DNA of 64,000 bases from Alligator mississippiensis (lineage: Eukaryota > Chordata > Crocodylia > Alligatoridae): assembly GCF_030867095.1 (NCBI RefSeq), contig NC_081824.1:148519433-148583432 (forward strand), given 5' to 3'. The position numbers were made by a program, and so were the translations under genes. Below the pieces are notes generated by a model. It was not told the DNA's origin. It saw only the letters and a list, made by a program, of their open reading frames with translations, and did not search any database. Position 1 is the stretch's first letter. Every line of letters starts with the position of its first letter. This document shows, piece after piece, positions 25,909 to 36,790 of the stretch.

Positions 25909-26132
25909 CAGAGGTTCCCAACCACCGGGCCGTGGCAGGTTGGATGCATGGTTGTGGCATGAGCCCCCTGCTCAGACCCCTGTCTGCGCACGCAGGCGAG
26001 CAGCTTCTGGGGTCACAGCTGAGTTTCCAGGGTTAAAGCGAGGCAGTGGGGGAGCCCCGGGAGGGAGGCAGCTAGCTCCATGTGCCCCGTCCTGCTAGGC
26101 CACGGTAAAAAAAAAAAGGTTAGGAACCACTG
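25909..26132. mobile_element. hAT-type non-autonomous transposon with near-perfect 8-bp target duplication
   Basis: The left end cagaggttcccaacc (25909-25923) pairs with the right end ggttaggaaccactg (26118-26132). The flanks are ggctggaa (25901-25908) and ggctggag (26133-26140), an 8-bp duplication with one mismatch. The body is GC-rich with no ORF, and an A-run sits just before the right end. Confidence 0.87.
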
Positions 26133-26140
26133 GGCTGGAG

Positions 26141-27850
26141 GACTGGTTCCTCAGCCAGACAATGTTTTACATAATGTGAATGCAATCCTTCTGCCAGGTC
26201 CTAGACAAGGGTCAGATTCAATTTTAGGGGTTTAACACCATCAGTAGGAAAAAAGGTTGTCAGTAAAAAGTTTGCTGATTGCCAGTAAAAAATAAATAAA
26301 TAAATAAAAATATCTTCGGCAGCCAACTCTGCTTGACTACAGCAGGGGTCCCCTACTTAACCCTACACCCTGGTACCCCTGATCCACAACCTGCACTGGG
26401 CTGGCCCCAACAGCCTTACCTGGGGACAAGCCTTGGACTGCAGCAATGGTGATCCTGCCACTTGGAGCCTGGCCAATAGTCAGAGCATGGCTCCGGGTGG
26501 CCAGGCTCCAGTTTTGAGCAGTGCGTGCTGCCTCAGTATGCTTCACTCCAGATTTTTTTTGAGTGGGTTTTTTTTTTTTTTTGATGCCTTGGGTATCATT
26601 TGGATGTGGCCTATCTGTGCATCAAGATGCCTTGCTTTCAATCTTATTCTGATGAGATTCAATCAAGCTCAGGGTATCTTAGTTTTTTATGGATGGCTCC
26701 CTTACAGGTATTTTTGGGATTCTCTCTCTTTTTTTTTTTTTTAAAAATAGACTGTCCATAAATTTACCGACAGTTCACAACCCTGGTCCCAGTTTTCTTC
26801 AAAAGCTGGTACACCATGTTAGGGGGCACAGGAAATAAGCACAACTCAGAGGAGCCGTTAAGCTGTTAAAGTGGTGATGGAGGAGGGTGGCTAGAGATCA
26901 GTAGAGCCCGGAGAGACTTGGCTATTTTTGCAATTGCTTTGAGCAGCAGCGGGTACCACTTTTAGGATACTCAGGATCCAGCCAAAAGTTGTCACTATAA
27001 TTTACCAGTGACAACTTCTTGTTGCTGAAAAACTTATCTGCAGGAATGAGACTTGGGTGGCCAAAGTTAATAATAAACTAAGAAGGACCCTGCATATGAC
27101 AAGGTTCAATCAGCCCATGCAATGGCTATGTTTGTTTTGTATGTCAATTCAGATTTCCACATTTAAGAGCCGACAGTATGCATTTGCTGGTGTTTTACCT
27201 TGCCACCTCCTCAGGGCTAATTTAAGAACTGTTATTCTCAGTCCATAATAATTGTGAGAAAATCAAATTCTGTTACTGCCAAAAGGAGGAAAGTTAAATG
27301 AAAGAATCAGCAAGAAACTCCTCTTGCTGCCATTTCTGGCTGTATGAAGGACACTTATGCTGCAGGTAGTTGTCAAAGAAAAGTTTTCCCCTATAAGAAA
27401 TGCCCTCAAGGCCTCTATCACACCATCGGGCATCTGCTGATCTATTTGAAAAACAAAAACTGCATCTGGTACATCTGTGAAATAATGTATATGGCACATC
27501 CAGATAGGTGCAGTGTGGAAAATGATACTTCAGACACACAAATGGAAGGAGATTTATCATTTGGGTAACACCTTACATTCAACTGGAGTCTGACCTAGTC
27601 AAATATCCCAAAGTCCTTTAATGATAATACTCACAGGAGACTTTTCATACTACCACCAAAACCCAGGCACCTGCATGGCAGTACACACTTTAATAATACA
27701 CACTTTAACTTGAAGGCACCAATTCAGCAAAGCCCTTAAACACATGCCTATGTCCACCCTTATCCAACTAACACTTCTGCTTCCACATAAATTATTTTCA
27801 TGCTTAAAGGCTATGCTGACCTGAGGCTGAAGTGAATGCCCTTTCCAAAC
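26141..27850. other. Intergenic sequence with low-complexity tracts
   Basis: No gene is recognised. It contains an (AAAT)n-like tract at about 26285-26310, T-runs at about 26567-26582 and 26730-26742, and a possible hAT-like edge (cagcaggggtccccta) near 26340 without a matching partner. Confidence 0.5.
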
Positions 27851-28045
27851 AGACCATACACGTGCCCCTACATCACAGTAAGAGCCCATACTGTGCCGTG
27901 CCAGCAGTGCATGGTTATGTTTAGCCAATATGTTGCCATAGCATTGCTACGGCGATGTAGCTGCGGCATCAAGGTTTTTGCCCGCTGATGCTACATCACC
28001 ATTGTTTGTTGCTACAGCGATGTAGGGTCACGTGTAGATGCACCC
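27851..28045. mobile_element. MITE-like element with nested hairpin
   Basis: The left end agaccatacacgtgcccctacatcac and right end gatgtagggtcacgtgtagatgcacc are inverted repeats of each other with a few mismatches. The inside has a second palindromic layer, with ctacggcgatgtag and gctacagcgatgtag and their complements. The outer end matches the gtgcatctacacgtg group. Confidence 0.6.
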
Positions 28046-28289
28046 ACAGAGAAAGACAGAGTAGAATTACTCACACTGCTGCTCGGTGAGGACACCAGGT
28101 CTGGCAGCACCATCCTTTCAAAAATTGCTGTGGGATCTTTAAAGGCCACAAACACGCAGGACATTTGATCTCCTTCAGCAAATGGCACCTTTGGCACTCT
28201 GGTGCCTCAACATCAAATAAGTCCTTATGAGTATGGACAATAGGAACATGTCTAAAGCTCCCAAGCATGGCACCAGGGAGCACCATACT

Positions 28290-28620
28290 GGGGCCTGCTC
28301 TTTACTCTCTACCTCTTGAAATGGAAGTAACAATCACCTTAACGCAGCATTGGGCACATGCCAATGAGCAATCTGTCTCAGGACACAGTGTAGTATATCA
28401 AGGCAACTACACAACTTCCATTTCAAGCTACAGTGGGTGCAGTATGTCTCAGAGACACTTCAGCTACACAGTATAGTGTCACCGTCTACACGTGCACCCC
28501 TATTAGGCTGGACTAAACTAAGTAACTCCGTCATAAGATAGTACTGCCTGACATAAGTACTATCCTATGGTGGAATTACATACTCTGCTGCAACACACAT
28601 GTAGACTGTGACCAGGGCTG
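28290..28620. repeat. Cluster of inverted repeats, MITE-derived
   Basis: A perfect 14-bp inverted repeat (cttgaaatggaagt at 28315-28328 and its complement at 28414-28427) is followed by a second element (about 28484-28613). The ends of the second element, gtcaccgtctacacgtg and cacatgtagactgtgac, are inverted repeats around a hairpin gatagtact...agtactatc. A further end-like word, gtgtagacgcacac, lies at about 28882. These look like overlapping or nested MITE pieces; exact borders are unclear. Confidence 0.5.
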
Positions 28621-31600
28621 ACTGGGACCTGAGGGTGCTACAGTGCAGGGGCTGCCTGCTGGCTAGCCCCTCACTGTAATACCTTTGTGCCCCAGCCAGC
28701 CCTTTTGCAGCATGTTGAGCCTGGAGAGAAGCATCTCCAGGGTAGCAGCCTGACCCCTGGGGCCCCCTGCTAGCTAGGGCTGTGCCACCCTGGCTCAATG
28801 TGCTGCAGTCTTGGGCATACATGTAAATGCTGCACCCAGAAGTAATAAACTCCAGTGCGAACTGCACCATATTAATATCATGTGTAGACGCACACATTGA
28901 GATCGAGTAGATGCGGCCTAAGCCTCCAAGGGTCAGAGGCTCGGAGGCAAATGTTCAAAAGCAAGTACAGACCTCTGAAAACATGGCCCCGTGTTTCAGT
29001 TAGCTTGGTACTGCAGCCCATGTGTTGCACCTGCTCATTGGCGCCTCTTCCACTTCCACTGCCGGCTCCTCAGGGCAGGGACTTTAATGTAATATGTGCA
29101 GGTGTTCAACAGCTGACACATGGGGCCCTGATTCATAGCTAAATCCCAGGACTGCAACACTACCATCAATCATTATCTTAACAGTAAGGTAATAGTCATT
29201 GTAATCTGACAACACGTAGTAACTTGCATCCAAAACATTTTAACTTTTACTAAAAAGGCAAATATGGAAAAGCAGAATGAGATGAAACCCAAATCAATAG
29301 ATTTTTAAGGCCAGAGAAGACCATTATGATTGCTTAGTTCAGTCATTCCCATGGTTTTGGCTCTGCAGGCCAGATGAATGGCATGGGGCCAGTTTGCAGG
29401 CTGGGGGTCACTGGATCTGGTTCACAAGCTTAGGGCTCAGTACCCCTGAGCTAGCTCTTTAAAACACAGACCTTAAGATCTTCCCCAGTAACTTTGTGCC
29501 TCAAGTTTCTAAACCAAGGAACCCAAAGAAGTTCTTTATGCAACATACTTAAAATCTTGTGGCAGTTTCTTCATTAGCGTGAAACATGCATACTTCTGTT
29601 TCACAGCCCTATACTGGGGATGTCTATAATATCTAACAATAAAATTAAGGAAACACAGAATATGTGGAACAAAAGTAACTGTGGGACTACTAATGAATGA
29701 CAACTCTCAAGGCAACATCTTTTGGTTGGGGGGGGAAAGAGGCAAGAACAACTATATTCATTACCAAATAGACCCTTTTCTACTGCAAGATTAGTTTGAG
29801 CAGCTCTGATTGTACACTTTTTAAGGCAGAGACCGTGATTTCATGATACAGGTGCTACCACAAAGAGATGCTGAGCCTGATCCCTAATAGTACTAACCTT
29901 TTGCAAATAATAAAGAACCCATTTATGAGCTGCTCTCCGTCTGGGTTGAATTTTTTTTCATGCTTTGTCTTTCTAGAAAGAAAATAAAATCATCTAAAGG
30001 AAAACTGAGCAAAGTCTTTGTAGCCATTTTTGTAGCAACACAAATGGGAAGAAAAACCCATTTAGCCATTAGTGAAACTCCTAACTGCGCTTTTCTGAAG
30101 CGGAGAGAGCAGAGGTTTGGCATACTATCATTTTTAGCAGCCTGTAGAGACATTTCTGGAGTCAGGACAGTTACCTGTGCTGGAACTGTTAGCTTCTGAG
30201 GTGTTATACATGTAAGCAGTCTGCCTCAGATGTGTGTCCAACAGGCTGCACTGGAGACAGAACCTGTTACCTAGCAGTATTTGCTAAAGTGACCCATGCA
30301 CTCTTTGGCCTTGAACAGGTGTTCATTTCTAGCAGGGGAAGTTTGAGAATTTGGAAGGGAAGACGTATCTGTAGTAGCACCACTTGTACAACAGAACTGG
30401 GGATGATTTCTGTTGTGTCCCTGTTGCCAAAAGGTTGATACTGGGGTGCCTCATATCCAATATGACTAGCACAGGGTTACTGTATGCATGACTTTCCTGG
30501 CGCTCTCTGCCATGATGGTCTGCTGGATCATTTTGCATTCCTGGAAGGTGAAAGGCCTTGAGTGTGATACAGAAATGCTGACATTTCACACCTGCTTGAC
30601 TTGATGGACTGGACTTAACCTCACTTTTCTTCTCGAGGCAGAACACAGGTCATCTTATCCATTATTACTGGGACCATTTCAGCATGCTGACTGGTTTGTT
30701 CATAGGGTTTGGGTTTGCGTCCTATCCAGCTGTTCTCCTTGGTCTACAATGAATGCTTTGTCATAGAAGTTTTCCTTGGAATGGGTGAGAGAGTGGCATT
30801 ACCATGTAAATATTGGCTAGATTCATCCACCCAGTCTAAGGACAAAAGAACTGATGCAGGCTTGTAAACCAGTCTGCTCAGAGAGCGGGTGTTCAGACAG
30901 CATACAGACTTGAGGCACATGCAGGTACCAATGCCATGTGTTCTGACAGTCCCAAGCCAGGTCTCAGCTGGCCTTGGATGAGTTTACAGGCTGCTGCAGA
31001 GACTCAGAATGGACTGAAACCTCTTGAGAGAGAGGAAGGTTGCAGCAGACACTGAACTGAGAATCCCTACAATGAACATGATACTTTGTACAAGGGGAAG
31101 AATTGATTTTCAGTCTGTGCTGGGCTGGAGGATGCTACTCATACTTGCTAGATGTACTAGGCAGCCATGCAGATAATGGATACCAGTCATGCCTTTGCTT
31201 GGGGTAAAGTGCAACCAATGCTATGCACTTAGTAAGAGGCCACAAAACAGCTCAGTATACCAGCTCAGTGCTGGCAATTCCCTATTACAAACCTTCAAAA
31301 CATTCTGTGGCCTGGGCACTGAGATACATGAAAGCGGCCATCCTACCCATCAAGAGAAGCATCAGTCATTGGGATCTGGGAACAGGCTAATGGAAGCAAG
31401 GGATCAGCTAGAAAGTTACCTTTCCACTGAAAGTGTTTTGGTTTTCCTTAGCCCAAATAGGGCCTAGAATTCTTCTTTTCTTGGGTATGAGGAAGTATCA
31501 GGAGAAAAAAAATACTTTGCCTTCTGCAGTGAAGGGACCTCCTCTGCAGTTCTATCAGAATGGTCTCCTCAAAAAGGTCTGAGGGGAGGGGGGCAGAGGG

Positions 31601-31789
31601 AGAAGTAGGACAGGTAATACTAAACAAGGTCTCTCTGTTCTGCAGCACCTGAAACACAAGAGTTTGGGCAGAGCCTACTTAATGGCTATTGTAACAGCAC
31701 AAGCCTATTTCTACTGAAGTCAACAAAGTTTTGCTGACCTTTAACTGCAATGGAAGCAGAGTGGAATCTGACTTACCATTGCATCTTTG
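28621..31789. other. Intergenic sequence with no recognised gene
   Basis: No coding exon was identified. A repeat-like block at about 29340-29455 (ctctgcaggccagatgaatgg) resembles known reptile interspersed repeats but cannot be named. A G-run occurs at 29729-29736. Confidence 0.5.
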
Positions 31790-32335
31790 AGTCCAGGGAT
31801 CAGAAAAGAGTTACAAGAATGATTCAAAGTCTGGAAAACCTGCCTATTAGCAAAATCTTTTGAGCTCAACCTAGTTACCCCATAAAAGGGAAAGCTAAGA
31901 AGTGACTTGATGAAAATCTAGGAGTCTGGCATGGACAGATCTTTCCTTATAAATGGAGTTGAATGCATTTTGCAAATCTCTACTTTTCCCTGGGAACATG
32001 AAGGGCTGTTGAAGGAAAGTGCTGCAGAAGGCATGGGTGGCTCAGTATAGCTCTGTGCCAATCCAAGTCAGGTCAGACTATCCCAGGCTGAATCCAGCCT
32101 CTTTGTGGGCCAAATCAGGTCCAACACAGCAAAATGTCGATGACCTTGGTCTGGACCATCACACAGAATTATAACGAGACCCTAATGGCCAGAAGTTGAA
32201 ACTAGACACATTTAGACAGGAAATAAAGTGCAAATTTTTGAAAGAGTAATTAGCCATTGGAACAGCTAATGTGATAGTGCCACTGGAACAGAGTATGTAA
32301 TAAGTTTGTTGCCAGAAGGGAGGAAACCTGTAAAT
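31790..32335 (+). mobile_element. Old CR1 LINE 3' part, interrupted
   Basis: The segments agagttacaagaatgattcaaagtctgg, agctaagaagtgacttgatg and later gaagttgaaactagacacatttagacaggaaataaa plus attagccattggaacag follow the order of the conserved 3' end of old CR1 ORF2. About 130 bases of unrelated sequence (about 32030-32160) sit between the halves, suggesting a later insertion. All reading frames are broken. Confidence 0.6.
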
Positions 32336-32580
32336 GCTTCCAATTTCCTGACTTTCAATGAGATTTGAACAAATAAATAAATACCTACATCAATTTGGTA
32401 AATAGCAAATAAGCTTGGCACTGGCTTAAGTGCTTTTGAAAATTTTACCCAAAGCCTTTAAAGACCAAGATTAGATGCCTGTATAGAAAGACACAGTCTA
32501 GTCCAAAAGAAGTTATAAGTGTGGTGAAGATATCATTGAATAAAATATTATTCCTGTATTTTAAACAGACAAGAATAAAA

Positions 32581-32608
32581 TATTATTATTATTATTATTA
32601 TTATTATG
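32581..32608 (+). repeat. (ATT)n microsatellite
   Basis: About nine tandem copies of the trinucleotide att/tta, ending in atgg. Confidence 0.9.
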
Positions 32609-32877
32609 GTTATACCAGATGTGATTTCCAATTTTCTTTGGCCTAAAAGTCTATGAATTTTAAACTGATTTCGGAAGAATGTGCCACATATGGCTAGAAT
32701 GGTTGCCCATCTGAAGTGCACCAAAGATTTCTGTTGTTATGCACTCCTGAGACCCTTTCTTTCCAAAAGTTGTGTTGTGCTTTTTTTCTTCCCTTAAGAT
32801 TCTGGTTTAACTACTTGAGACAATTGACCTAGAAAAAAAGTCAGGAGAAACTGTAATAACTGGCTGGTAGAGAACCA

Positions 32878-32990
32878 GACTAGAAATCAGGAAATCTAAA
32901 TTTTAATCCTGGCTCTGCAGCTGATCTGATATGTGGCTGTAGGAGAATCACTTGGTTCTAGTGCCTGCTTCTCTTTCCTTTTTTCCATTT
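32878..32990 (+). repeat. MIR-type SINE relic
   Basis: The segments taatcctggctctgcagctga, gtggctgtaggagaatcacttggttc and gcctgcttctctttcc follow the MIR core order (normally ...cccagctctgccact...gtgtgacc...cctcagtttcc). It is strongly diverged and in plus orientation. Confidence 0.5.
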
Positions 32991-33301
32991 TGTTTAACTT
33001 TTAAGGGTGAAAAATGTGTATTCCTTTGACTGTCTAATATAGCACTGCTTGAGGCCTCAAGGTGTCAGTATGATACAAAGAGTCTGAAAAGGTTAATTCA
33101 GACAGTGTTTTACACTGATTATGGGAAGTTTTCCAGTAGCTAGTATTCATGTTCCGAATATTATACCTAAAGGTGACATCTGCAAGGGCCCTTATGACAT
33201 AATTGATAGTACTAATCATGCCATAAAAGGTAACATGCCACACATTCAGTCAACATATGGTACGTGATTAAAAGGCAAACCAGCCACAAAGCTGCTCCAC
33301 A

Positions 33302-33856
33302 CTAAATAGAATTCAACGTGTAATATCTTTGTGGCTGGTTTGTACTGCATCTTAAGTGGAATGTGTGGCATGTGTCCCACACAACCCCAGCTAGGTGCTT
33401 GTCCAGTCTCCTCTTGAAGACCCCCCCAGAGTAGGGGAGAATACCACCTCCCTTGGAAGCCCATTCCAGATTTACTGTGAAGTTCTTTCTAATGTCCAAC
33501 TTAAATCTGCTCTCCATCAATTTGTGGCCATTGTTCCTACTTACTCCAGGGGGTGCCCTAGTAAATACAGCACCTCCTATTCCCTGCTGCCCTCCCGTGA
33601 TGAATTTATAAGCAGTCACAAGATCACCTCTCAGCCTTCTCTTGCGAAGGCTGAAGAGATCTAGGTCCCTTAGTCTCTCCTCGTAAGGCCTTGCCTGCAG
33701 GGCTCTGACCATATGAGTGGCCCTCCTCTGAACCCTATCAAGATTCTCCGCATCCCTCTTGAAGTACGGCACCCAAGACAGGATGCAGTACTCCAACTGT
33801 GACCTGACCAATACCACATAGGGGGGAAGTATCACCTCCCTAGACCTGTTCGTCAT
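33302..33856 (-). pseudogene. CR1 ORF2 C-terminal fragment
   Basis: A 184-residue frame downstream of the reverse-transcriptase piece, starting MTNRSREVILPPYVVLVRSQ and including YFKRDAENLD and PYEERLRDLDLFSLRKRRLR. It aligns by eye with the frame at 49307-49990. It is out of frame with, or separated by stops from, the reverse-transcriptase part. Confidence 0.88.
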
Positions 33857-34056
33857 GCATCTGCATGATAAAGTGTGGTTAGTCTAGTTGATCACTTTGT
33901 CACATTGCTGACTCATGTTCATCTTGGAGTCTACTATGACTCCAAGATCCCTTTCCACTTCTGTGCTGCTGAGGTCATCCCCCAGCCTGCAATTGTGTTG
34001 GAGGTTTTGTCCAGGTGCAGCACTTTGCACTTGTCTTTGTTGAACTGCATCCTATT

Positions 34057-34770
34057 TCATTCTGCCCATTTTTCCAACCTGTCCAAATCCACTTCGATCC
34101 ATTCCCTACTCCCTGGTGTGTTAACTTTGCCCCATAATTTAGTATCATCTGCGAACTTGGACAGGGTGCTCTCCACATCCTTGTCCAAGTCACTGATGAA
34201 GACGTTGAATAGCACCGGTCCAAGGACCGATCCTTGAGGGACTCCGCTGCCCACATCTCTCCAGGTCAATATTGACTCGTCCATCACTACTGTCTGGGTG
34301 CGACCCCCAAGCCAATTTGCCACCCACCTGACCGTGTAATCATCTACATCACAGCCTGTCAGTTTATTTATGAGAGCAGAATGAGATGCCGTATCGAAGG
34401 CCTTCTTAAAGTCTAGGTAGATGACAACTACCTCGATTCCTGCATCTAAGCATTTTGTGACCTGGTCATAAAAAGAATCAAGGTTAGTCAGGCAGGATCT
34501 ACCTGCAATGAACCCATACTGATTTCCTTTCAGCATTATTTCCCCTGCTGGGCTCCCACAAATGTGCTCCTTAATGATTTCTTCCAGAGTTTTCCCAAGG
34601 ATAGAGGTGAGACTAGCTGACCTATAGTTTCGCAGTTTCTCCCTCCTCCCCTTCCTGAAAACAGGGACCACATTGGCCCTTTTCCTGTCCTCTGGGACCT
34701 GACCAGAGCACCGGTATTCGAACAGCTGTGCCAGCAGCTCTGCTATGACACTGGCCAATTCCTTCAGCAC
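34057..34770 (-). pseudogene. CR1 reverse transcriptase domain, ORF2 fragment (237 residues)
   Basis: The open frame contains the ordered motifs of a LINE reverse transcriptase: [47 protein letters not shown] (first catalytic Asp), [14 protein letters not shown] and KFADDTKLW (the catalytic ADD pair). The catalytic residues are present, but the frame ends in TGA right after DRLEKWAE, before the thumb region, and no intact endonuclease precedes it. It is part of a dead CR1 copy. Confidence 0.9.
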
Positions 34771-35470
34771 CCTTGGATTAAGTTAATCCGGGCCCACTGA
34801 TTTGAACACATCCAGCCCCCGCAAGTACCCCTTTACTAAGTCTGTGCTAACAGTTGGTGGGCTGGTGTCCCTCCTGTGTCTATGTTCCACTTGGGAGATT
34901 TGTCTTGGTCTGTGTCTAGGAATACAGATGCAAAGAACTGATTGAAGAGCTCAGCTTTGTCCCCCCTCTCTGTCACCAATTGTCCTAGTTTGTCCTGTAT
35001 AGGTCCTATGCTACCCTACGCCTTCCTTTTGCTCCCTATATACCTGAAGGAGGACTTTTTATTGTCCTTAATTTTTGTCACCAGCCTAAATTCTAATCCT
35101 GCTTTGGCTTTCCCGATTCCTTGCAAGTGCGAGCCAGAGAGGTATACTCCTCCTTGGTAGCTACCCCATTTCCACAGCCTGTATACCCCTTTCTTTGTGC
35201 TTAGGCTTTCCTAGACTTCCCTGTTCAGCCAAGAAGCCTTATTGGCCCCTTTGCCCCCTTTTATGCTTGATGGGATTGTCTCCTTCTGCACCCATAGGAT
35301 CGCTCCCTTGAGGAATGACCACCCTTCCTGTAGCCCCATTTTGCCAATGCTCTTGAGCTTTGACACCTCACTAACTAATCTTCTGAGCACACTGAAGTTA
35401 GCCTTTCTGAAGTCTAGCACTTCAGCCCTGCTGGTTAGTTTACCCATGCTTTGCCAGATAGTGAATTCAA

Positions 35471-35701
35471 TCAATCAATGGTAACTAGGTTACCATGTAC
35501 CTGCAAATTCCCCACCAGGTCATCTCCTGTAGCTAACACCATGTCCAGCAAAGTGTTTTCCCTAGTGGGATCGTATACCTCCTGCGTTAGGTGGAGGTCC
35601 TGTATGTAGGTTAAGAACCTACATGAGCAGTTAGATTTGTCCGACTGCTCCTTCCAGATGTCAGGGTAGTTTAGGTCACCCATGACAACCATATCTTTCA
35701 A
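35471..35701 (-). pseudogene. CR1 endonuclease fragment
   Basis: The frame includes VVMGDLNYPDIW, the GDxN-type motif of APE-like LINE endonucleases, then DLHLTQEVYDPTRENTLLDM, which is typical of CR1 ORF2. It breaks off soon after HGNLVTID, where the family normally shows an SDH motif. Confidence 0.8.
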
Positions 35702-36408
35702 CTATATGGCCTCTGAGAGCTATCTGGAGAACTCCAGGTCTAGCTCGCCCTCCTGGTGTGATGGTCTATAGTAGACCCCACTACTAAGTCCCTTTTCCCC
35801 CTGACCCTCTTGTATTCTGACCCACAGTACCTCAGTTTGGCCCTCCTCTGATCCTACCTTGATTATGGAGGATGTATATTGTTCCTTAACATAGAGAGCA
35901 ACACCCCACCCTTTTTCTCTACTCTATCCTGTCTGTACAACCTGTAACCCTCAACGCCTACTGCCCAACCATGGAGTAGGGTCTCACCAGGTTTCAGTTA
36001 GTCCAACCAGGTCGAAGTTGTTGCTTGCATGCAGGAATGCAAGTACCTCCTGCTTGTTCCCCATGCTCCTAGCATTAGTGTAGAGCTATTTAAGCCCCTG
36101 GTGGGTGCCCTTGGTACCTCCCTGTCCTGATGTCTATCGGGCCCCTTAGTGCTTACCTGTGTTTATCCAGTGCATTGCTCGTGGCTTGGTGACCCTAGGT
36201 CCTCCTCATCCTCTGCTTCCCCATCTCCCGACAAACCTAGTTTAAAGCACTTCAGAGGAGATCAGCCAACCTGAAAGAGAATGCTCTTACCTTTAAAAGA
36301 GAGACTAAGAACAGCTCGTCCCAGGATGCCTCTCTCATGGAAGTGCAGATTGTGGTTGTAGAAGCCAAAACCTGCACGATGGCAGCAACTCCAGAGCTGC
36401 AGGTTGAC

Positions 36409-36675
36409 TTACCTGATGCAGGTGTCCTGAGGCCGATGGAGACTGCTGACCAGAAGAATGGATGAGCAGGCCACTTGTGCTCTCGACTTCCTAAGCCTGG
36501 CCCCCAGAGCCCTGTAATCACTCATGACGCAGTCCAGACTACTCCTGGCTGCATCATTTGTGCCCACATGGACGAGGACCATGGGATAGTAATCAGAGGG
36601 CCAGATGAGGCTGGGAATTCTCGCAGTGATGTCCCAGATCCTGGCTCTGGGTAGGCAGCAAACCTCCCATGCCAC
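36409..36675 (-). pseudogene. CR1 ORF1 SGNH/esterase-like fragment
   Basis: The frame contains YPMVLVHVGTNDAAR, the GxND block of SGNH hydrolases that is found in the ORF1 protein of many CR1 LINEs. The C-terminal D..H block is expected near 36260-36330 but is frameshifted. The fragment is a relic, not a host esterase. Confidence 0.75.
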
Positions 36676-36725
36676 GCTCAGCAGTCAGCACTCATTCCCA
36701 GCTTCTCGGAGCACAGCCCCCACCA

Positions 36726-36726
<1 letters not shown>

Positions 36727-36786
<60 letters not shown>
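36727..36786 (+). repeat. (CA)n microsatellite
   Basis: About 30 uninterrupted CA units directly beside the 5' end of the large CR1. Likely polymorphic in length. Confidence 0.97.

Positions 36787-36790
<4 letters not shown>

Larger units (their letters stand above)
33228..36722 (-). mobile_element. Nearly full-length, decayed CR1 LINE
   Basis: Read on the minus strand, remnants appear in CR1 order. There is an ORF1 piece with an SGNH-hydrolase-like GTND motif (VLVHVGTND, about 36675-36409), then an endonuclease piece with VVMGDLNYPD (35701-35471). A reverse-transcriptase ORF follows (34770-34057: [39 protein letters not shown]), then an ORF2 C-terminal piece (33856-33302: YFKRDAENLDRVQRRAT, RPYEERLRDLDLFSL). 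The parts lie in different frames with stops between, so the element is dead. It is about 3.5 kb, close to the usual CR1 length. A CA microsatellite abuts the 5' end. The 3' tail at 33234-33372 is an imperfect palindrome and differs from the tail of the copy at 49273-50079. Confidence 0.9.

Noticed and set aside
33875..34237. 120-codon ORF on the + strand
   Set aside because: It is the antisense of the CR1 reverse-transcriptase region.
36409..36675. Host esterase/SGNH hydrolase gene
   Set aside because: The GTND motif sits upstream of CR1 endonuclease and reverse transcriptase on the same strand, so it is LINE ORF1.
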